A stretch of DNA of 64,000 nucleotides from SAR116 cluster bacterium AG-321-K23 (GTDB lineage Bacteria; Pseudomonadota; Alphaproteobacteria; Puniceispirillales; Marisalimonadaceae): NCBI GenBank assembly GCA_003284565.1, contig QBXO01000001.1, forward strand, positions 1 through 64,000, given 5' to 3'. A program made the position numbers and the translations under genes. This document shows, one piece after another, positions 1-11,916 of the stretch. The notes beneath the pieces were generated by a model, which worked only from the letters and a program-made list of their open reading frames with translations, was not told the DNA's origin and ran no database searches. Each line of letters opens with the position of its first letter. The stretch's first letter is position 1.

Positions 1-461
1 AACGAAGAAATGTCACCACCTAATAGTGCTATTTCTTTAACAAATCTTGATGCAACGAATTGATGAGTTTCAGACGCTGTTAAAAAAATAGTTTCGATAT
101 CATTTGCTAATCTTGCATTCATACCTGCCATTTGGAACTCATAATCAAAATCAGAAACAGCTCTCAGTCCTCTTATTATCATTGTTGCAGAATTAGCTCT
201 TGCAAAGTCAATAAGAAGGTTATCAAAACTCTCAACTCGGATTTCACCTAATGTTCTTTTTGAACTTTTTAAATTTTGATTAATAGCATCTTGAATCAAG
301 GATTTTCTTTGTGAAATTTCAAAAAAAGGGTTTTTTCCAATATTTTCTGCCACTCCAATAATAAGCACGTCACATAATGAACTTGCTCTAAAAATAATAT
401 CTAAATGACCATTTGTTACTGGGTCAAAAGTTCCTGGATATAATGCTGTTCTTTTCAACAA
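1..461 (-). CDS. coaD: phosphopantetheine adenylyltransferase (3' part outside the window)
   Basis: Reverse translation gives LLKRTALYPGTFDPVTNGHLDIIFRASSLCDVLIIGVAEN...; the YPGTFDPxTNGHxD motif is diagnostic. Start is probably TTG; gene truncated by the window edge. Confidence 0.93.
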   Translation of the reverse strand, partial: MLKRTALYPGTFDPVTNGHLDIIFRASSLCDVLIIGVAENIGKNPFFEISQRKSLIQDAINQNLKSSKRTLGEIRVESFDNLLIDFARANSATMIIRGLRAVSDFDYEFQMAGMNARLANDIETIFLTASETHQFVASRFVKEIALLGGDISS

Positions 462-501
462 AAACTCTTTTTATATATCTATCAAAATATTAATATTTCT
501 A

Positions 502-3108
502 TTAATCACTTGCAACTTCATTATCATTTCCTTCAGCGTTGTCATCCTCATCACTATCAGTCAACAACGCAACAGAAACTACTTTTTCTTCTTCATCAAC
601 ATCAAAAAGTCTTACGCCTTGTGTTTTTCTTCCAGCTATTCTTATTGAGTCTCCCTCTCCTCCATGAACACGAATTCTTATAAGCTTTCCTGAGTTAGTA
701 ACAAGCATTATCTGATCATCCTCAGAAGCTACATAAGACGCGACAACTGGTCCATTTCTACCAGAACATTCTATATTTGCTACTCCTTGACCACCTCTAT
801 TAGTCATTCTGTAATCTTCGATAGGAGTTCTTTTACCAAAACCGTTTTCTGTAACGGATAATATGTATCTTTTCTCCAACTTAGGTATTAATGACATTGA
901 TACAACATAATCATTATTTTTTAACTTAATTCCTCTCACTCCTGATGAGCCTCTTCCAACAAAAACCCTAACATCATTAACATCAAACCTAATTGCTTTA
1001 CCTAATCTAGTTGCTAACAACACATTATCTGTATCACAACAAGGTATCACTGAAACCAACTCATCATTTTCATTAAGTTTCATAGCAATTTTACCATTCT
1101 GCCTAATGTTAGTAAAATCACTCAATTGATTTCTTCTAATATTTCCATTTTTGGTAGCAAAAATTATTTGTAAATTTTCCCACGTTTCTTCATTTTCTGG
1201 CATAGGCATAACAGTATGTATTTTTTCATCTTGCTCTATTGGAAGTAAGTTAATCATAGGCTTACCAAGAGCTTGAGGTGCAGACTCAGGTAATTTATAA
1301 CACTTTAATTGATAAACCATCCCTGAGGATGTAAAAAATAATATTGGTGTATGTGTATTAGTTACAAAAAGTGAAGTAACGGTATCTTCATCCCTCATTT
1401 TCATGCCAGCTCTACCTTTACCACCTCTTCTTTGTGCTCTATATGTGGATAAAGATACTCTTTTAATGTAACCTCTATGACTAACCGTAACAACCATATC
1501 TTCTTTTTGAATAAGATCTTCATCGTCATGGTCAACAACACTGTCATTGATTTCAGTTCTTCTAGGATCATCAATTTTTGTTAAAACTTCATCAAGTTCG
1601 TCTTGTATTAAATCAGTAAGTTTAGATTTATCAGACAGAATAATTAAATATTCTTTTATTTGATTAGACAATTCCTCAGTTTCTTTTTCTAGTTTAGATC
1701 TTTCCATTCCTGTAAGTCTTTGTAGTCTGAGCTCTAAAATAGCTTTTGCTTGAGCAACTGATAATTTATAGTAATCATCAACGATTTGATAGTCAGGTTC
1801 ATCAATTAATTTTATAAAATGTGCAACTTCTTTAGCCGGCCAAGATTTTGCACATAACTCTTTACGTGCATTTTCTGGGTCAGAAGAAGCTTTTATTAAC
1901 TCAATAACTTCGTCAATACTTGTTATTGCTACCATCAACCCTGCTAAAATATGAGCTCTATTTCTAGATTTATTTAATAAAAACTTAGTTCTTCTTGTTA
2001 CCACTTCAAATCTAAATTCTATAAAAGCGTTAAGAATTTCAATTAGACCCATTTGCTTTGGTTGCCCATTATCTAAAGCTAGCATATTTACAGGAAAACT
2101 TGTTTGTAATCTTGTATGACGCCACAATTGGTTTAGAACAACATCACCTTGAATGTCTTTTTTAATTTCAATAACAATTCTCATTCCATTTCTATCAGAT
2201 TCATCTCTGAGATCAGAAATTCCTTCAATTGTCTTTTCTCTAACCAAGTCACCTATTTTCTCCAAAACAAGAGCTTTGTTCACTTGAAATGGAATTTCAG
2301 TAATAATTATAGTTTCACGATCATGGTTTTTACCTGTTTGTACAATTTCTGCTTTTGATCGCATAATTATACTACCTCTTCCTGTCTTAAAAGCTTCTCT
2401 TATGCCTGTTCTACCCATTATCAAACTTGCTGTAGGAAAGTCAGGGCCTGGGATAATTTCCATTAACTCTTCTAAACTTATTTTTGGATTTTTAATAATA
2501 GCTTTACATGCACGAATAACTTCACCAGGATTGTGTGGTGGAATATTTGTTGCCATACCAACTGCAATACCACCTGCACCATTTACAAGCATATTTGGAA
2601 ATTCAGCAGGCAGTACAGATGGTTCTAATTGAGATTCATCATAATTAGGAATAAAATCGATAGTATCTTTATCAATATCTCTCAACAAACTTTCAGAAGA
2701 TCTAGCAAGTCTCGATTCTGTGTATCTCATGGCTGCAGGCGGATCACCATCTATAGATCCAAAATTACCTTGACCATCAACAAGCATTAGTCTCATTGAA
2801 AATTCTTGTGCCATTCTTACCATAGAGTCATATATAGCTGTGTCTCCATGAGGATGATAATTACCCATGACATCACCAACGACTCTAGCAGATTTTCTGT
2901 ATGGTTTTGACCAATCATACCCACCTTCAATCATCGCGTATAATATGCGTCTATGCACTGGTTTAAGACCATCTCTTACATCAGGCAAAGCCCTTGATAC
3001 AATCACACTCATCGCATAATCAAGGTATGATTTTTTCATTTCATCTGTTATAGAGATCAGAGATTTACTAACGGGATTATTTTTTTCTTCTGACAAAGAA
3101 AGCTCCAA
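502..3108 (-). CDS. gyrA: DNA gyrase subunit A
   Basis: 868 aa; [46 protein letters not shown], GyrA C-terminal beta-propeller and GyrA-box-like QRRGGKGR. Confidence 0.98.
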   Translation of the reverse strand: MELSLSEEKNNPVSKSLISITDEMKKSYLDYAMSVIVSRALPDVRDGLKPVHRRILYAMIEGGYDWSKPYRKSARVVGDVMGNYHPHGDTAIYDSMVRMAQEFSMRLMLVDGQGNFGSIDGDPPAAMRYTESRLARSSESLLRDIDKDTIDFIPNYDESQLEPSVLPAEFPNMLVNGAGGIAVGMATNIPPHNPGEVIRACKAIIKNPKISLEELMEIIPGPDFPTASLIMGRTGIREAFKTGRGSIIMRSKAEIVQTGKNHDRETIIITEIPFQVNKALVLEKIGDLVREKTIEGISDLRDESDRNGMRIVIEIKKDIQGDVVLNQLWRHTRLQTSFPVNMLALDNGQPKQMGLIEILNAFIEFRFEVVTRRTKFLLNKSRNRAHILAGLMVAITSIDEVIELIKASSDPENARKELCAKSWPAKEVAHFIKLIDEPDYQIVDDYYKLSVAQAKAILELRLQRLTGMERSKLEKETEELSNQIKEYLIILSDKSKLTDLIQDELDEVLTKIDDPRRTEINDSVVDHDDEDLIQKEDMVVTVSHRGYIKRVSLSTYRAQRRGGKGRAGMKMRDEDTVTSLFVTNTHTPILFFTSSGMVYQLKCYKLPESAPQALGKPMINLLPIEQDEKIHTVMPMPENEETWENLQIIFATKNGNIRRNQLSDFTNIRQNGKIAMKLNENDELVSVIPCCDTDNVLLATRLGKAIRFDVNDVRVFVGRGSSGVRGIKLKNNDYVVSMSLIPKLEKRYILSVTENGFGKRTPIEDYRMTNRGGQGVANIECSGRNGPVVASYVASEDDQIMLVTNSGKLIRIRVHGGEGDSIRIAGRKTQGVRLFDVDEEEKVVSVALLTDSDEDDNAEGNDNEVASD

Positions 3109-3194
3109 TTATTGGTTAAAAAAACTGCTAATTTTCAACATATTGTATATTGATTTTAATTTTATAACAATATCTATTATATAACTAAATCATT

Positions 3195-3659
3195 TTAAAA
3201 TGGAATTTCGTCATCTAAATCAGACGCTATATCATCTGACATAGATATTTGATTAGATTGATCAATTTCAGGATTTTGTTGATCATTACTTATTTGATTT
3301 TCAGATCTTGAGCCTAATAAAGTTAATTCCCCCCTATACCTTTGGAGAACAACCTCTGTAGTGTATTTTTCTTGGCCTGATTGTTGATCTGTCCATTTTC
3401 TTGTTTGGAGTTGACCTTCTAAATATACAGTGCTCCCTTTTTTGAGATACTGTTCTGCAATTTTTCCGAGCGCGTCATTAAATATAACAACACGATGCCA
3501 TTCAGTTCTTTCTCTTTGTTCACCTGAACTTTTGTCTTTCCACCTATCTGAGGTAGCAACACTAAGTTGAACAATTTTGTCTCCATTTTGCATTGCTCTA
3601 ACTTCTGGATCTCTACCTAAATTTCCTACTAAAGTGACTTTATTAACACTTCCACTCAT
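3195..3659 (-). CDS. ssb: single-stranded DNA-binding protein
   Basis: MSGSVNKVTLVGNLGRDPEVR... and acidic tail DDEIPF; start moved to the internal Met (ORF track starts at 3701). Confidence 0.96.
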   Translation of the reverse strand: MSGSVNKVTLVGNLGRDPEVRAMQNGDKIVQLSVATSDRWKDKSSGEQRERTEWHRVVIFNDALGKIAEQYLKKGSTVYLEGQLQTRKWTDQQSGQEKYTTEVVLQRYRGELTLLGSRSENQISNDQQNPEIDQSNQISMSDDIASDLDDEIPF

Positions 3660-3804
3660 ATCACATCTCCATAAATAACAGGTGGTATTATAAACTATCA
3701 TTTAGTTAAAAAAAACTAAAATTTAATCTTTTTGATTGACATTTATCTCTTCAAAGTTAACTAAATGGAAAGTTAAAATTTATTTAAAAAGGATAAAATC
3801 AATA

Positions 3805-6678
3805 ATGCAAAATATGCATGAGCCTAATCAATTTCTTAAAGTTCGAAGTGCCAATGAACACAATCTTAAAAATGTTGATATTAACATACCAAAAAATAAA
3901 TTAATTGTAATGACTGGCGTTTCAGGATCTGGGAAAAGTTCTTTAGCTTTTGATACAATTTATGCAGAAGGACAAAGAAGATATGTAGAATCACTCTCAG
4001 CTTATGCAAGACAATTTTTACAAATGATGCAAAAACCAGACGTTGAATCTATTGAAGGACTTTCACCTGCAATTTCAATCGAACAAAAATCAACAAATAA
4101 AAATCCAAGATCAACAGTTGGAACTGTAACAGAAATATATGATTACATGAGGCTTCTTTGGGCAAGAGTTGGAATACCCTATTCTCCAGCAACAGGTTTA
4201 CCAATTGAAAGTCAAACAATAAGCCAAATGGTAGATAAAATTTTAAAAAAAGAAAATAAAACAAAAATTTATTTGCTTGCTCCTATTGTACGTGGAAGAA
4301 AAGGGGAATATAGAAAAGAATTTATAGATCTACGAAAAAAAGGTTTCCAAAGACTTAGAATAAATAATGAATTTTATGATATAGAAGAATTACCTTCACT
4401 TGATAGATATAAAAAACACGACATAGAAGTTGTTGTAGATAGACTAGTAATTACTAAGTCAACGGAACAAGAAAATAAAGACCTACTTCAACGATTAGCT
4501 GACTCTATCGAAATATCATTACAATTATCTGATGGGTTATTGTACGTTCTTGATATTGATAGTAATAATAAGGAAGTTTATTCGTCTAATTTCTCTTGCC
4601 CGGTAAGTGGTTTTACGATTGATGAAATTGAGCCAAGAATATTTTCATTTAACAACCCAGCTGGAGCATGTGGCAAATGTGATGGTCTAGGAAACGCGGT
4701 TGCTTTTGACATTAAACTAGTAGTACCTGACGAAAATCTTACTTTAAGAGAGGGGGCAATTGCTCCATGGGCTTTAAATACAAGTAAATTATACATACAA
4801 ACCCTTCAATCTCTAGGTAAACATTATAAATTTGATATTGATTCTAAATTTTTAGATCTTTCAACAGACATTAAAGAAAAATTATTATATGGATCAGGTG
4901 ATGAAAAAATTGAAATAGTTTATAATGACGGAACAAGAGTTTTTCGATCTAATAAAGTCTTTGAAGGTATTATTCCTAATCTAGCTAGACGATTAAAAGA
5001 AAGTGAAAGTAAGTGGGTTAAAGAAGAGTTAGGAAGATTTCAATCTGATAAAGACTGCGAAAAATGTAATGGAAAAAGATTAAAAACAGAAACTTTAGCT
5101 GTCAAAATAAATAATAAAGATATAGCTGATGTTTCTAGGTTTACAATCGAAGAGGCAAGAAAATGGTTTTTGGAACTTAACAATATACTTAATGAACAAG
5201 AATTAGCGATTTCAAAACAAGTTTTGAAAGAAATAAACGATAGACTAGGTTTCTTAACAAGTGTTGGATTATCTTATTTATCAATTTCAAGGAATAGTGG
5301 AACATTATCAGGAGGAGAAAGCCAAAGAATTAGATTGGCTAGTCAAATCGGTTCTGGCCTGTCAGGTGTTTTATACGTGTTGGATGAACCAAGTATTGGT
5401 TTGCATCAAAGAGATAATGAAAGATTACTTCATACTCTCCAGAAACTAAGAGACCTTGGCAATACTGTGATCGTAGTTGAGCATGATGAAGAGGCTATAT
5501 TAATTGCAGATCATGTTATCGATATTGGCCCTGGCGCTGGTATTAATGGAGGCAAAATAATTGCGCAAGGAACTCCTAAACAAATTAAAGAAAAAAAAGA
5601 AAGTATAACTGGAAATTACCTTGCTGGGATAAAAAAAATTGATGTTCCTAAAAAAAGAAGAAAAATTAATTCTAATAAACATATTATATTAAGAGGGGCA
5701 TCTGGTAATAATCTTCAAAATATTGATGTAGAATTCCCTCTTGGAATACTTACTTGTGTGACCGGAGTTTCTGGTGGAGGTAAATCAACTTTGGTTATAC
5801 AAACTCTACAAAAAAGCTTATCAAAAATCTTAAATGGAAACAGTTCTATTCCTGCTCCTTACAAATCAATCAATGGTATTTCACAAATTGATAAGATTAT
5901 TGATATTGACCAATCTCCAATTGGAAGAACACCCAGATCTAATCCGGCCACTTATACTGGCGCCTTCAACCATATTAGAGATTGGTTTGCAGGATTACCA
6001 GAAGCTAAAGCAAGAGGATATTTACCAGGCCGCTTTTCGTTTAATGTAAAAGGTGGAAGATGTGAAGCCTGTCAAGGAGACGGTGTCATTAAAATTGAAA
6101 TGCATTTTTTACCAGATGTTTACGTTAAATGTGATCAATGTAAGGGAAAAAGATATAATAGAGAAACTCTTGAAGTAAAATGGAGAGACAAATCTATATC
6201 GGATGTCCTTGACATGACTGTAAAAGAAGGTGCTGAACTTTTTAAAGCTGTTCCTTTAATTTATGAAAAATTAGAAACTTTAGAAAGAGTTGGATTAGAT
6301 TACATTAAAATTGGACAACGTTCTACTACTCTATCTGGTGGAGAAGCTCAGAGAATAAAACTTGCAAAAGAATTATCAAGAAAAGGAACAGGTAGAACTA
6401 TATATATTCTTGATGAACCTACAACCGGTCTTCATTTTCATGACATTAAAAAGCTTCTAGAGGTTATGCAAGAATTAGTAGATAATGGTAACACAATGAT
6501 CGTAATTGAACATAATCTCGATGTTATTAAAACAGCAGATCATATAATTGATTTAGGTCCAGAAGGTGGTGATAAAGGCGGGTATGTTGTTGCGCAAGGG
6601 ACCCCTGAGGAAGTATCAAAGGTTGCTGATAGTCATACCGGCATCTTTTTAAAAAAATTATTAAATAAAAAAGCTTAA
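3805..6678 (+). CDS. uvrA: excinuclease ABC subunit A
   Basis: Two ABC ATPase domains, zinc-finger CxxC motifs, [35 protein letters not shown]; start at MQNMHEPNQ with upstream AAAAAGGA. Confidence 0.97.
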   Translation: MQNMHEPNQFLKVRSANEHNLKNVDINIPKNKLIVMTGVSGSGKSSLAFDTIYAEGQRRYVESLSAYARQFLQMMQKPDVESIEGLSPAISIEQKSTNKNPRSTVGTVTEIYDYMRLLWARVGIPYSPATGLPIESQTISQMVDKILKKENKTKIYLLAPIVRGRKGEYRKEFIDLRKKGFQRLRINNEFYDIEELPSLDRYKKHDIEVVVDRLVITKSTEQENKDLLQRLADSIEISLQLSDGLLYVLDIDSNNKEVYSSNFSCPVSGFTIDEIEPRIFSFNNPAGACGKCDGLGNAVAFDIKLVVPDENLTLREGAIAPWALNTSKLYIQTLQSLGKHYKFDIDSKFLDLSTDIKEKLLYGSGDEKIEIVYNDGTRVFRSNKVFEGIIPNLARRLKESESKWVKEELGRFQSDKDCEKCNGKRLKTETLAVKINNKDIADVSRFTIEEARKWFLELNNILNEQELAISKQVLKEINDRLGFLTSVGLSYLSISRNSGTLSGGESQRIRLASQIGSGLSGVLYVLDEPSIGLHQRDNERLLHTLQKLRDLGNTVIVVEHDEEAILIADHVIDIGPGAGINGGKIIAQGTPKQIKEKKESITGNYLAGIKKIDVPKKRRKINSNKHIILRGASGNNLQNIDVEFPLGILTCVTGVSGGGKSTLVIQTLQKSLSKILNGNSSIPAPYKSINGISQIDKIIDIDQSPIGRTPRSNPATYTGAFNHIRDWFAGLPEAKARGYLPGRFSFNVKGGRCEACQGDGVIKIEMHFLPDVYVKCDQCKGKRYNRETLEVKWRDKSISDVLDMTVKEGAELFKAVPLIYEKLETLERVGLDYIKIGQRSTTLSGGEAQRIKLAKELSRKGTGRTIYILDEPTTGLHFHDIKKLLEVMQELVDNGNTMIVIEHNLDVIKTADHIIDLGPEGGDKGGYVVAQGTPEEVSKVADSHTGIFLKKLLNKKA

Positions 6679-6679
6679 A

Positions 6680-8029
6680 ATGTCTAACAATAATAAAATT
6701 GTAATTATTGGAGGTGGCTTAGCTGGTTGTGAGGCTGCCTATCAGATTTCTAAGTTTGATATAAATGTTGATTTGTATGAGATGAGACCAAAGGTAAAAA
6801 CAGAAGCGCATCAAACAAAATATTTAGCTGAACTTGTTTGCTCCAACTCTTTTCGATCTGATGACAAGGAATATAATGCAGTTGGTGTTTTACACGAGGA
6901 ATTACGGATTGCAGATTCCTTGATATTGAAGACTGCTGATCATAACAAAGTTCCAGCAGGCTCTGCGTTAGCCGTAGACAGAGATGATTTCGCAAAAGAA
7001 GTAAATAAAACTATAAGTTCTATTTCAAATATAAATATTATTAATCAAGAAGTAAAAGATCTTAGTGAATTTAATGATCAGATAGTAATTATTTCAACAG
7101 GACCTCTAACTTCTAAAACATTAACAGAAAGTATTAAAATTAAAACTTCTGAAAATTCTCTAGCTTTTTATGATGCGATTGCCCCTATTATTTATAAAGA
7201 AACAATTAATATGTCAGTAGCTTGGAAACAATCTAGATATAACAAGGGAAATGGAGATGACTATATTAATTGTCCATTGTCAAAAGAAGAATATTATCAA
7301 TTTATAGATAAAATTAAAAAATCACCAAAAATGGAATTTAAAGATTTTGAAGACACTCCGTTTTTTGAAGGATGTATGCCAATTGAAGAAATAATTAGAA
7401 GAGGTGATGAGACTTTAAGATATGGCCCAATGAAACCTGTTGGATTAACTAATCCTCATAAAAAAGAAGAACCTTACGCTGTTGTACAGTTAAGGCAAGA
7501 TAACAAATCTGGGACATTATACAATATTGTTGGTTTTCAGACAAAGATGAAACATGGATCACAAAAAGAAATATTTAAAACAATCCCTGGCCTTGAAAAT
7601 GCAGAATTTGCTAGACTTGGAGGTCTTCATAGAAACACATTTATAAAATCGCCTAGACTTTTAGATCCATTTTTAAGACTTAAAAATTTTCAAAATATTT
7701 TTTTTGCCGGACAAATCACAGGTGTTGAAGGTTATGTTGAATCATCTGCTATTGGATTACTAGCTGGTATTATTGCTGCTCATGATTTAAAAAATAAAAG
7801 ATTAAACTTGCCTCCTGAGAACACAGCACATGGATCATTGTTAAAACATATCACAATGAATGCAAACCCAGATACATTTCAACCTATGAATATAAATTTT
7901 GGACTAATGCCAGATATAAATCTAGGTTCAAAAAAGAAAAGACATGTAAAAGGAAGAGAAAAGAAAAAGATTCTATCTAATACTGCAATTAGCTCATTTA
8001 AAGAGTGGATAAAGGAAGTTAATTTTTAA
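6680..8029 (+). CDS. trmFO: methylenetetrahydrofolate-tRNA (uracil-5-)-methyltransferase TrmFO
   Basis: IIGGGLAGCEAAYQI, YEMRPKVKTEAHQT, LVCSNSFRSD, FAGQITGVEGYVESSAIG motifs of TrmFO/Gid. Confidence 0.94.
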   Translation: MSNNNKIVIIGGGLAGCEAAYQISKFDINVDLYEMRPKVKTEAHQTKYLAELVCSNSFRSDDKEYNAVGVLHEELRIADSLILKTADHNKVPAGSALAVDRDDFAKEVNKTISSISNINIINQEVKDLSEFNDQIVIISTGPLTSKTLTESIKIKTSENSLAFYDAIAPIIYKETINMSVAWKQSRYNKGNGDDYINCPLSKEEYYQFIDKIKKSPKMEFKDFEDTPFFEGCMPIEEIIRRGDETLRYGPMKPVGLTNPHKKEEPYAVVQLRQDNKSGTLYNIVGFQTKMKHGSQKEIFKTIPGLENAEFARLGGLHRNTFIKSPRLLDPFLRLKNFQNIFFAGQITGVEGYVESSAIGLLAGIIAAHDLKNKRLNLPPENTAHGSLLKHITMNANPDTFQPMNINFGLMPDINLGSKKKRHVKGREKKKILSNTAISSFKEWIKEVNF

Positions 8030-8973
8030 TTTTCTTTTTCGTATTCGGGTATATTTGTACGATCATCAACTTTCTCACCTTTGTTAATATTAAAGTAAGT
8101 CAAAATTGATACAGCTACAAAAATAGATGAAAAAGTACCTATAATCACACCCCAAATCATTGCAAGAGCAAAATCAGATAAAACTGCGCCACCAAAAAAG
8201 AAAATTATAAAAAGTGCCAATAATGTTGTTACTGATGTAATAACAGTTCTAGAAAGTGTTTCATTAATTGACTTGTTATAAATAAAATAGTGAGTTTTTG
8301 ATTTATATCTTCTTAAATTTTCTCTAACACGATCAAAGATAACAACAGTGTCGTTAATGGAATAACCAGCTGTTGTTAAAATAGCTGCTATCGTAGCTAA
8401 ATTAAATTCTAACTGCAGTAAAGAAAATAGACCAACGGTTGTAAAAACGTCATGAATTAAGGCTGTTATTGCTGCAATCGAAAATTGCCATTCAAACCTA
8501 AACCATATGTAGATCATTATTGATAACAAAGCTAGCGAAACGGCATAAATTCCTGCAGTCTTCAATTCATCCCCAACAACTGGACCTACGAATTCAGATC
8601 TTCTAACAGTGTAATCTTTGTCTGTAAGAGATTTTACCTTTTCAATCATAGCTATTTGTTCTTTTTGATCGCCCTCTTGCTTTTGAATTCTCACTAAAAA
8701 ATCAGTTTCTTTACCAAAGTTTTGTATTGAAACTTCACCTGCGTTTAAAGTGGATATTGTTTCTCTTAGCTGATTAATATTTGGTGAATTAAGGTTTTTA
8801 CTTCTTAATTCAAGTAATATTCCACCTTTAAAATCAATTCCGTAATTTAAGTTATAAACCATTAAACTGATTAAAGTTGCAGACAAAATTATAAAAGAAA
8901 AAAAGAAAGCAATTACTTTTAAACGCAAAAAATCAAAATTTGTATTATTCGGTATAAGCCTTAATAATTTCAT
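8026..8973 (-). CDS. secF: protein translocase subunit SecF
   Basis: GIDFKGGILLELR, SINDTVVIFDRVREN; adjacent to secD. Confidence 0.96.
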   Translation of the reverse strand: MKLLRLIPNNTNFDFLRLKVIAFFFSFIILSATLISLMVYNLNYGIDFKGGILLELRSKNLNSPNINQLRETISTLNAGEVSIQNFGKETDFLVRIQKQEGDQKEQIAMIEKVKSLTDKDYTVRRSEFVGPVVGDELKTAGIYAVSLALLSIMIYIWFRFEWQFSIAAITALIHDVFTTVGLFSLLQLEFNLATIAAILTTAGYSINDTVVIFDRVRENLRRYKSKTHYFIYNKSINETLSRTVITSVTTLLALFIIFFFGGAVLSDFALAMIWGVIIGTFSSIFVAVSILTYFNINKGEKVDDRTNIPEYEKEN

Positions 8974-8975
8974 TT

Positions 8976-10544
8976 TTAGTCCTGTAAGAAAACACTGTTA
9001 ATATCTTTTTTCTTTGAATATAAAAAAACTATATATTTTGTTATGACAATTGCAGTAAACATTGAAGTTGCTATACCAATCATTAAAGTTACTGAAAATC
9101 CTTTAATTGGACCGCTTCCAAACGAAAACAAAGCCAAAGCTGCAAACAAAGTTGTTAAGTTAGCATCTATAATTGTTGAAATTGCTCTTTGAAATCCAGC
9201 ATCGATTGCGTCAAGGATATTTCTACCTGAATTAAATTCTTCTTTTATTCTCTCAAAAATTAAAACATTTGCATCTACAGCCATTCCCATAGTCAAAACT
9301 ATTCCAGCGATACCAGGTAATGTAAGGGTTGCTTGAATTAAACTTAATAATGCAATTATAAATATAATATTACATACAAGTGCTATATTAGCAAAAATTC
9401 CGAACATACCATACGTAATTAACATAAAAATCATTACTGCGACTAACCCAAAGATACTTGCAATCTTTCCTGCAGAAATTGAATCACTTCCTAGACCTGG
9501 ACCAACTGAACGCTCTTCAAGAATAACCATTGGAGCAGGTAATGCACCTGATCTAAGAACTAATGCTAAATCATTTGTTTCTTGTACTGTAAAAGCACCA
9601 GTAATTTGCCCAGTTGAAAATATTTGAGTTTGTATTACTGGAGCGCTTACAACTTTTCCGTCAAGTACTATAGCAAAGGCTCTGCCAATATTTTTTCCAG
9701 TAACCCTTCCAAATTTCTTTCCACCTAAAGGAGATAATTGAAATGAAACTGATGGACTGTTATTTCTGTCAAACGTTGGACTTGCATCCTTAAGCATTTC
9801 ACCAGATACCATAACTCTTTTATTTATCATATAAAAACGATCAGGATTTTTATCTTCCTGTAATTTAATAAAACCAGGAGGAGACTTTGAATCTTTATCT
9901 AAATCTTCAGGAAGTATACTTGGATGAGCTAATTGAAATGTTAATTTTGCAGTTTTGCCTAATAATTTTTTTATACGGCTTGGATCATCTAAACCAGGAA
10001 GTTGGACAATAATACGGTCAACACCTTGTCGTTGAATGCTAGGCTCATTTGTTCCAGTCTCATCTATTCTCCTTCTAACAATTTCAATGGCCTGAGCCAT
10101 TGTGGTTTTTGTTATATTTTTTTTATTTTGTTCTGAAAATTTGATTAAAAAAGAGTTAAGTTTGTTCTCTACAATAAGGTTTTTATTTAATGAAAGTAAA
10201 ATTGATTTGATTTTTTCATTTGAATAATTTTTTCTTTTTTGAAATGAAATAATATCATCTTGTATGCTTAACTTTTTATAACCAATTTTTGATTTTCTGA
10301 GTGAAGATCTAATATCTGATAGAAGTGATTCAAGTTTTTCAGCAAAAACAACATCCATGTCAGCTTTAAGCAATAGATAAGAACCACCTTTTAAATCAAG
10401 ACCAAGGTTAATTTTTTTTCCTGGTAAAAAATTGAATGACTGATCTTGTTTAGAAGTATTAAAAAAGTTTGGTACAGCATAGACCATGCCTATGACCACA
10501 GTCATAATTATCAGAATTAATCTTATTTTTGACAAACTTTTCAT
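8976..10544 (-). CDS. secD: protein translocase subunit SecD
   Basis: GLDLKGGSYLLL, EIVRRRIDETGTNEPSIQRQG, GMAVDANVLIFERIKEE. Confidence 0.96.
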   Translation of the reverse strand: MKSLSKIRLILIIMTVVIGMVYAVPNFFNTSKQDQSFNFLPGKKINLGLDLKGGSYLLLKADMDVVFAEKLESLLSDIRSSLRKSKIGYKKLSIQDDIISFQKRKNYSNEKIKSILLSLNKNLIVENKLNSFLIKFSEQNKKNITKTTMAQAIEIVRRRIDETGTNEPSIQRQGVDRIIVQLPGLDDPSRIKKLLGKTAKLTFQLAHPSILPEDLDKDSKSPPGFIKLQEDKNPDRFYMINKRVMVSGEMLKDASPTFDRNNSPSVSFQLSPLGGKKFGRVTGKNIGRAFAIVLDGKVVSAPVIQTQIFSTGQITGAFTVQETNDLALVLRSGALPAPMVILEERSVGPGLGSDSISAGKIASIFGLVAVMIFMLITYGMFGIFANIALVCNIIFIIALLSLIQATLTLPGIAGIVLTMGMAVDANVLIFERIKEEFNSGRNILDAIDAGFQRAISTIIDANLTTLFAALALFSFGSGPIKGFSVTLMIGIATSMFTAIVITKYIVFLYSKKKDINSVFLQD

Positions 10545-10571
10545 ATCAAAAAATCCATAAAATAATAAAAA

Positions 10572-10940
10572 TTATTTCTTCTTTAAATTTGATTTTTTAT
10601 TTTCAGGTTTTAGCTTTTGATCACCACGAACCTCAGATATCATTTGTCTTGTGAGCTCTACAGTTACCCCCGAAGCAATTTCTACGCTTACAGTTTCTGA
10701 TCCATCAGTAGCCTTTGTCACTACGCCGAGTATTCCTCCTGCAGTTAAAACTTGGTTACCCCTCTTTAAACTCTCAACCATCAGTTTATGTTGTTTAACT
10801 CTTTTTTGTTGAGGTCTAATAAGCAAAAAATAAAAAATTATAAAAATTAAAATGAATGGAAGAAGTCCTTGTAATGAAAAACCTCCAGCTCCTCCAGCTG
10901 CTGATTGAGCAAATGCACTTGAAATCATAAGTAACTCCAC
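10572..10940 (-). CDS. yajC: preprotein translocase subunit YajC
   Basis: Single TM followed by YFLLIRPQQKRVKQHKLMVESLKRGNQVLTAGGI; upstream of secD. Confidence 0.95.
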   Translation of the reverse strand: MELLMISSAFAQSAAGGAGGFSLQGLLPFILIFIIFYFLLIRPQQKRVKQHKLMVESLKRGNQVLTAGGILGVVTKATDGSETVSVEIASGVTVELTRQMISEVRGDQKLKPENKKSNLKKK

Positions 10941-11052
10941 TGTAAACTTTATATAAAGATAACAATTTATATAAAAAAAAACTAAGAAAGACCATAGATA
11001 AAATTTAAAAAAATATATATATTACTATTTTTACTTATTTAGGCTTTTTATA

Positions 11053-11916
11053 ATGGTTGATAATACTACAAATTCTATTTTGGAGAGAATAGCGAATGCT
11101 TTAGAAAGATTAGCTCCACCTGATAAAAAAATTAAAAATTTAGATAAAAGCGAAGGTTTTATTTTTGAATCCAAATCTGGATTAATTAGACCTGTTGAAA
11201 ATATAAACCGTATTTCAATTTCGCTTCTTCAGGGCATCGATAATCAAAAAGAAATACTTTTAAACAATACATTAAATTTTGCTAACAATTTGAGTGCAAA
11301 TAATGCTTTGCTTTGGGGTGCAAGAGGAACAGGCAAATCTTCTCTTGTCAAAGCAGTTCACAAGGAAGTTATAGTTAAAACAAAATCCAAAGTTTTAAAA
11401 TTAGTTGAAATTCATAGAGAAGATATATCTGAACTTCCTGAACTTTTATTACTTTTATCACAACACAAAAATTATAGATTTATTTTGTTATGTGATGACT
11501 TGTCATTTGATACTGGCGAAAATAACTATAAAAGCCTTAAGGCTGCACTCGATGGAGGTATCGAAGGAAAGCCAAATAATGTAATTTTTTATGCAACTTC
11601 AAATAGAAGACATTTGATGCCAAGAGACATGATGGAAAATGAGAGATCTACTGCGATAAACCCCTCTGAGTCTGTGGAAGAGAAAGTTTCTTTATCTGAT
11701 AGGTTTGGATTATGGATTGGATTTCATAATATGAATCAAGACACATTTCTAGCTATAGTCGAAGCATACTGTAATGAATTCAAAATATCGATTGGAAAAG
11801 ATAAACTTAAATCTGAGGCACTAGAATGGTCAATTACTAGAGGTGCCAGATCAGGAAGAGTTGCTTGGCAATTTATTGAAGATTTAGCCAGCAAACAAAA
11901 TGTTAAAATCTATTAA
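11053..11916 (+). CDS. DUF815-family AAA ATPase
   Basis: LLWGARGTGKSSLVKAV Walker A, LLCDDLSFD, FYATSNRRHLMPRDMMEN: DUF815 hallmarks. Confidence 0.88.
   Translation: MVDNTTNSILERIANALERLAPPDKKIKNLDKSEGFIFESKSGLIRPVENINRISISLLQGIDNQKEILLNNTLNFANNLSANNALLWGARGTGKSSLVKAVHKEVIVKTKSKVLKLVEIHREDISELPELLLLLSQHKNYRFILLCDDLSFDTGENNYKSLKAALDGGIEGKPNNVIFYATSNRRHLMPRDMMENERSTAINPSESVEEKVSLSDRFGLWIGFHNMNQDTFLAIVEAYCNEFKISIGKDKLKSEALEWSITRGARSGRVAWQFIEDLASKQNVKIY

Noticed and set aside
2149-2632. Two + strand ORFs (69 and 76 aa)
   Set aside because: Both lie antisense within gyrA.
2830-2870. Gyr[12 protein letters not shown] with Thr at the position equivalent to E. coli Ser83
   Set aside because: Natural Thr/Ser variation occurs here in quinolone-sensitive bacteria; not evidence of resistance.
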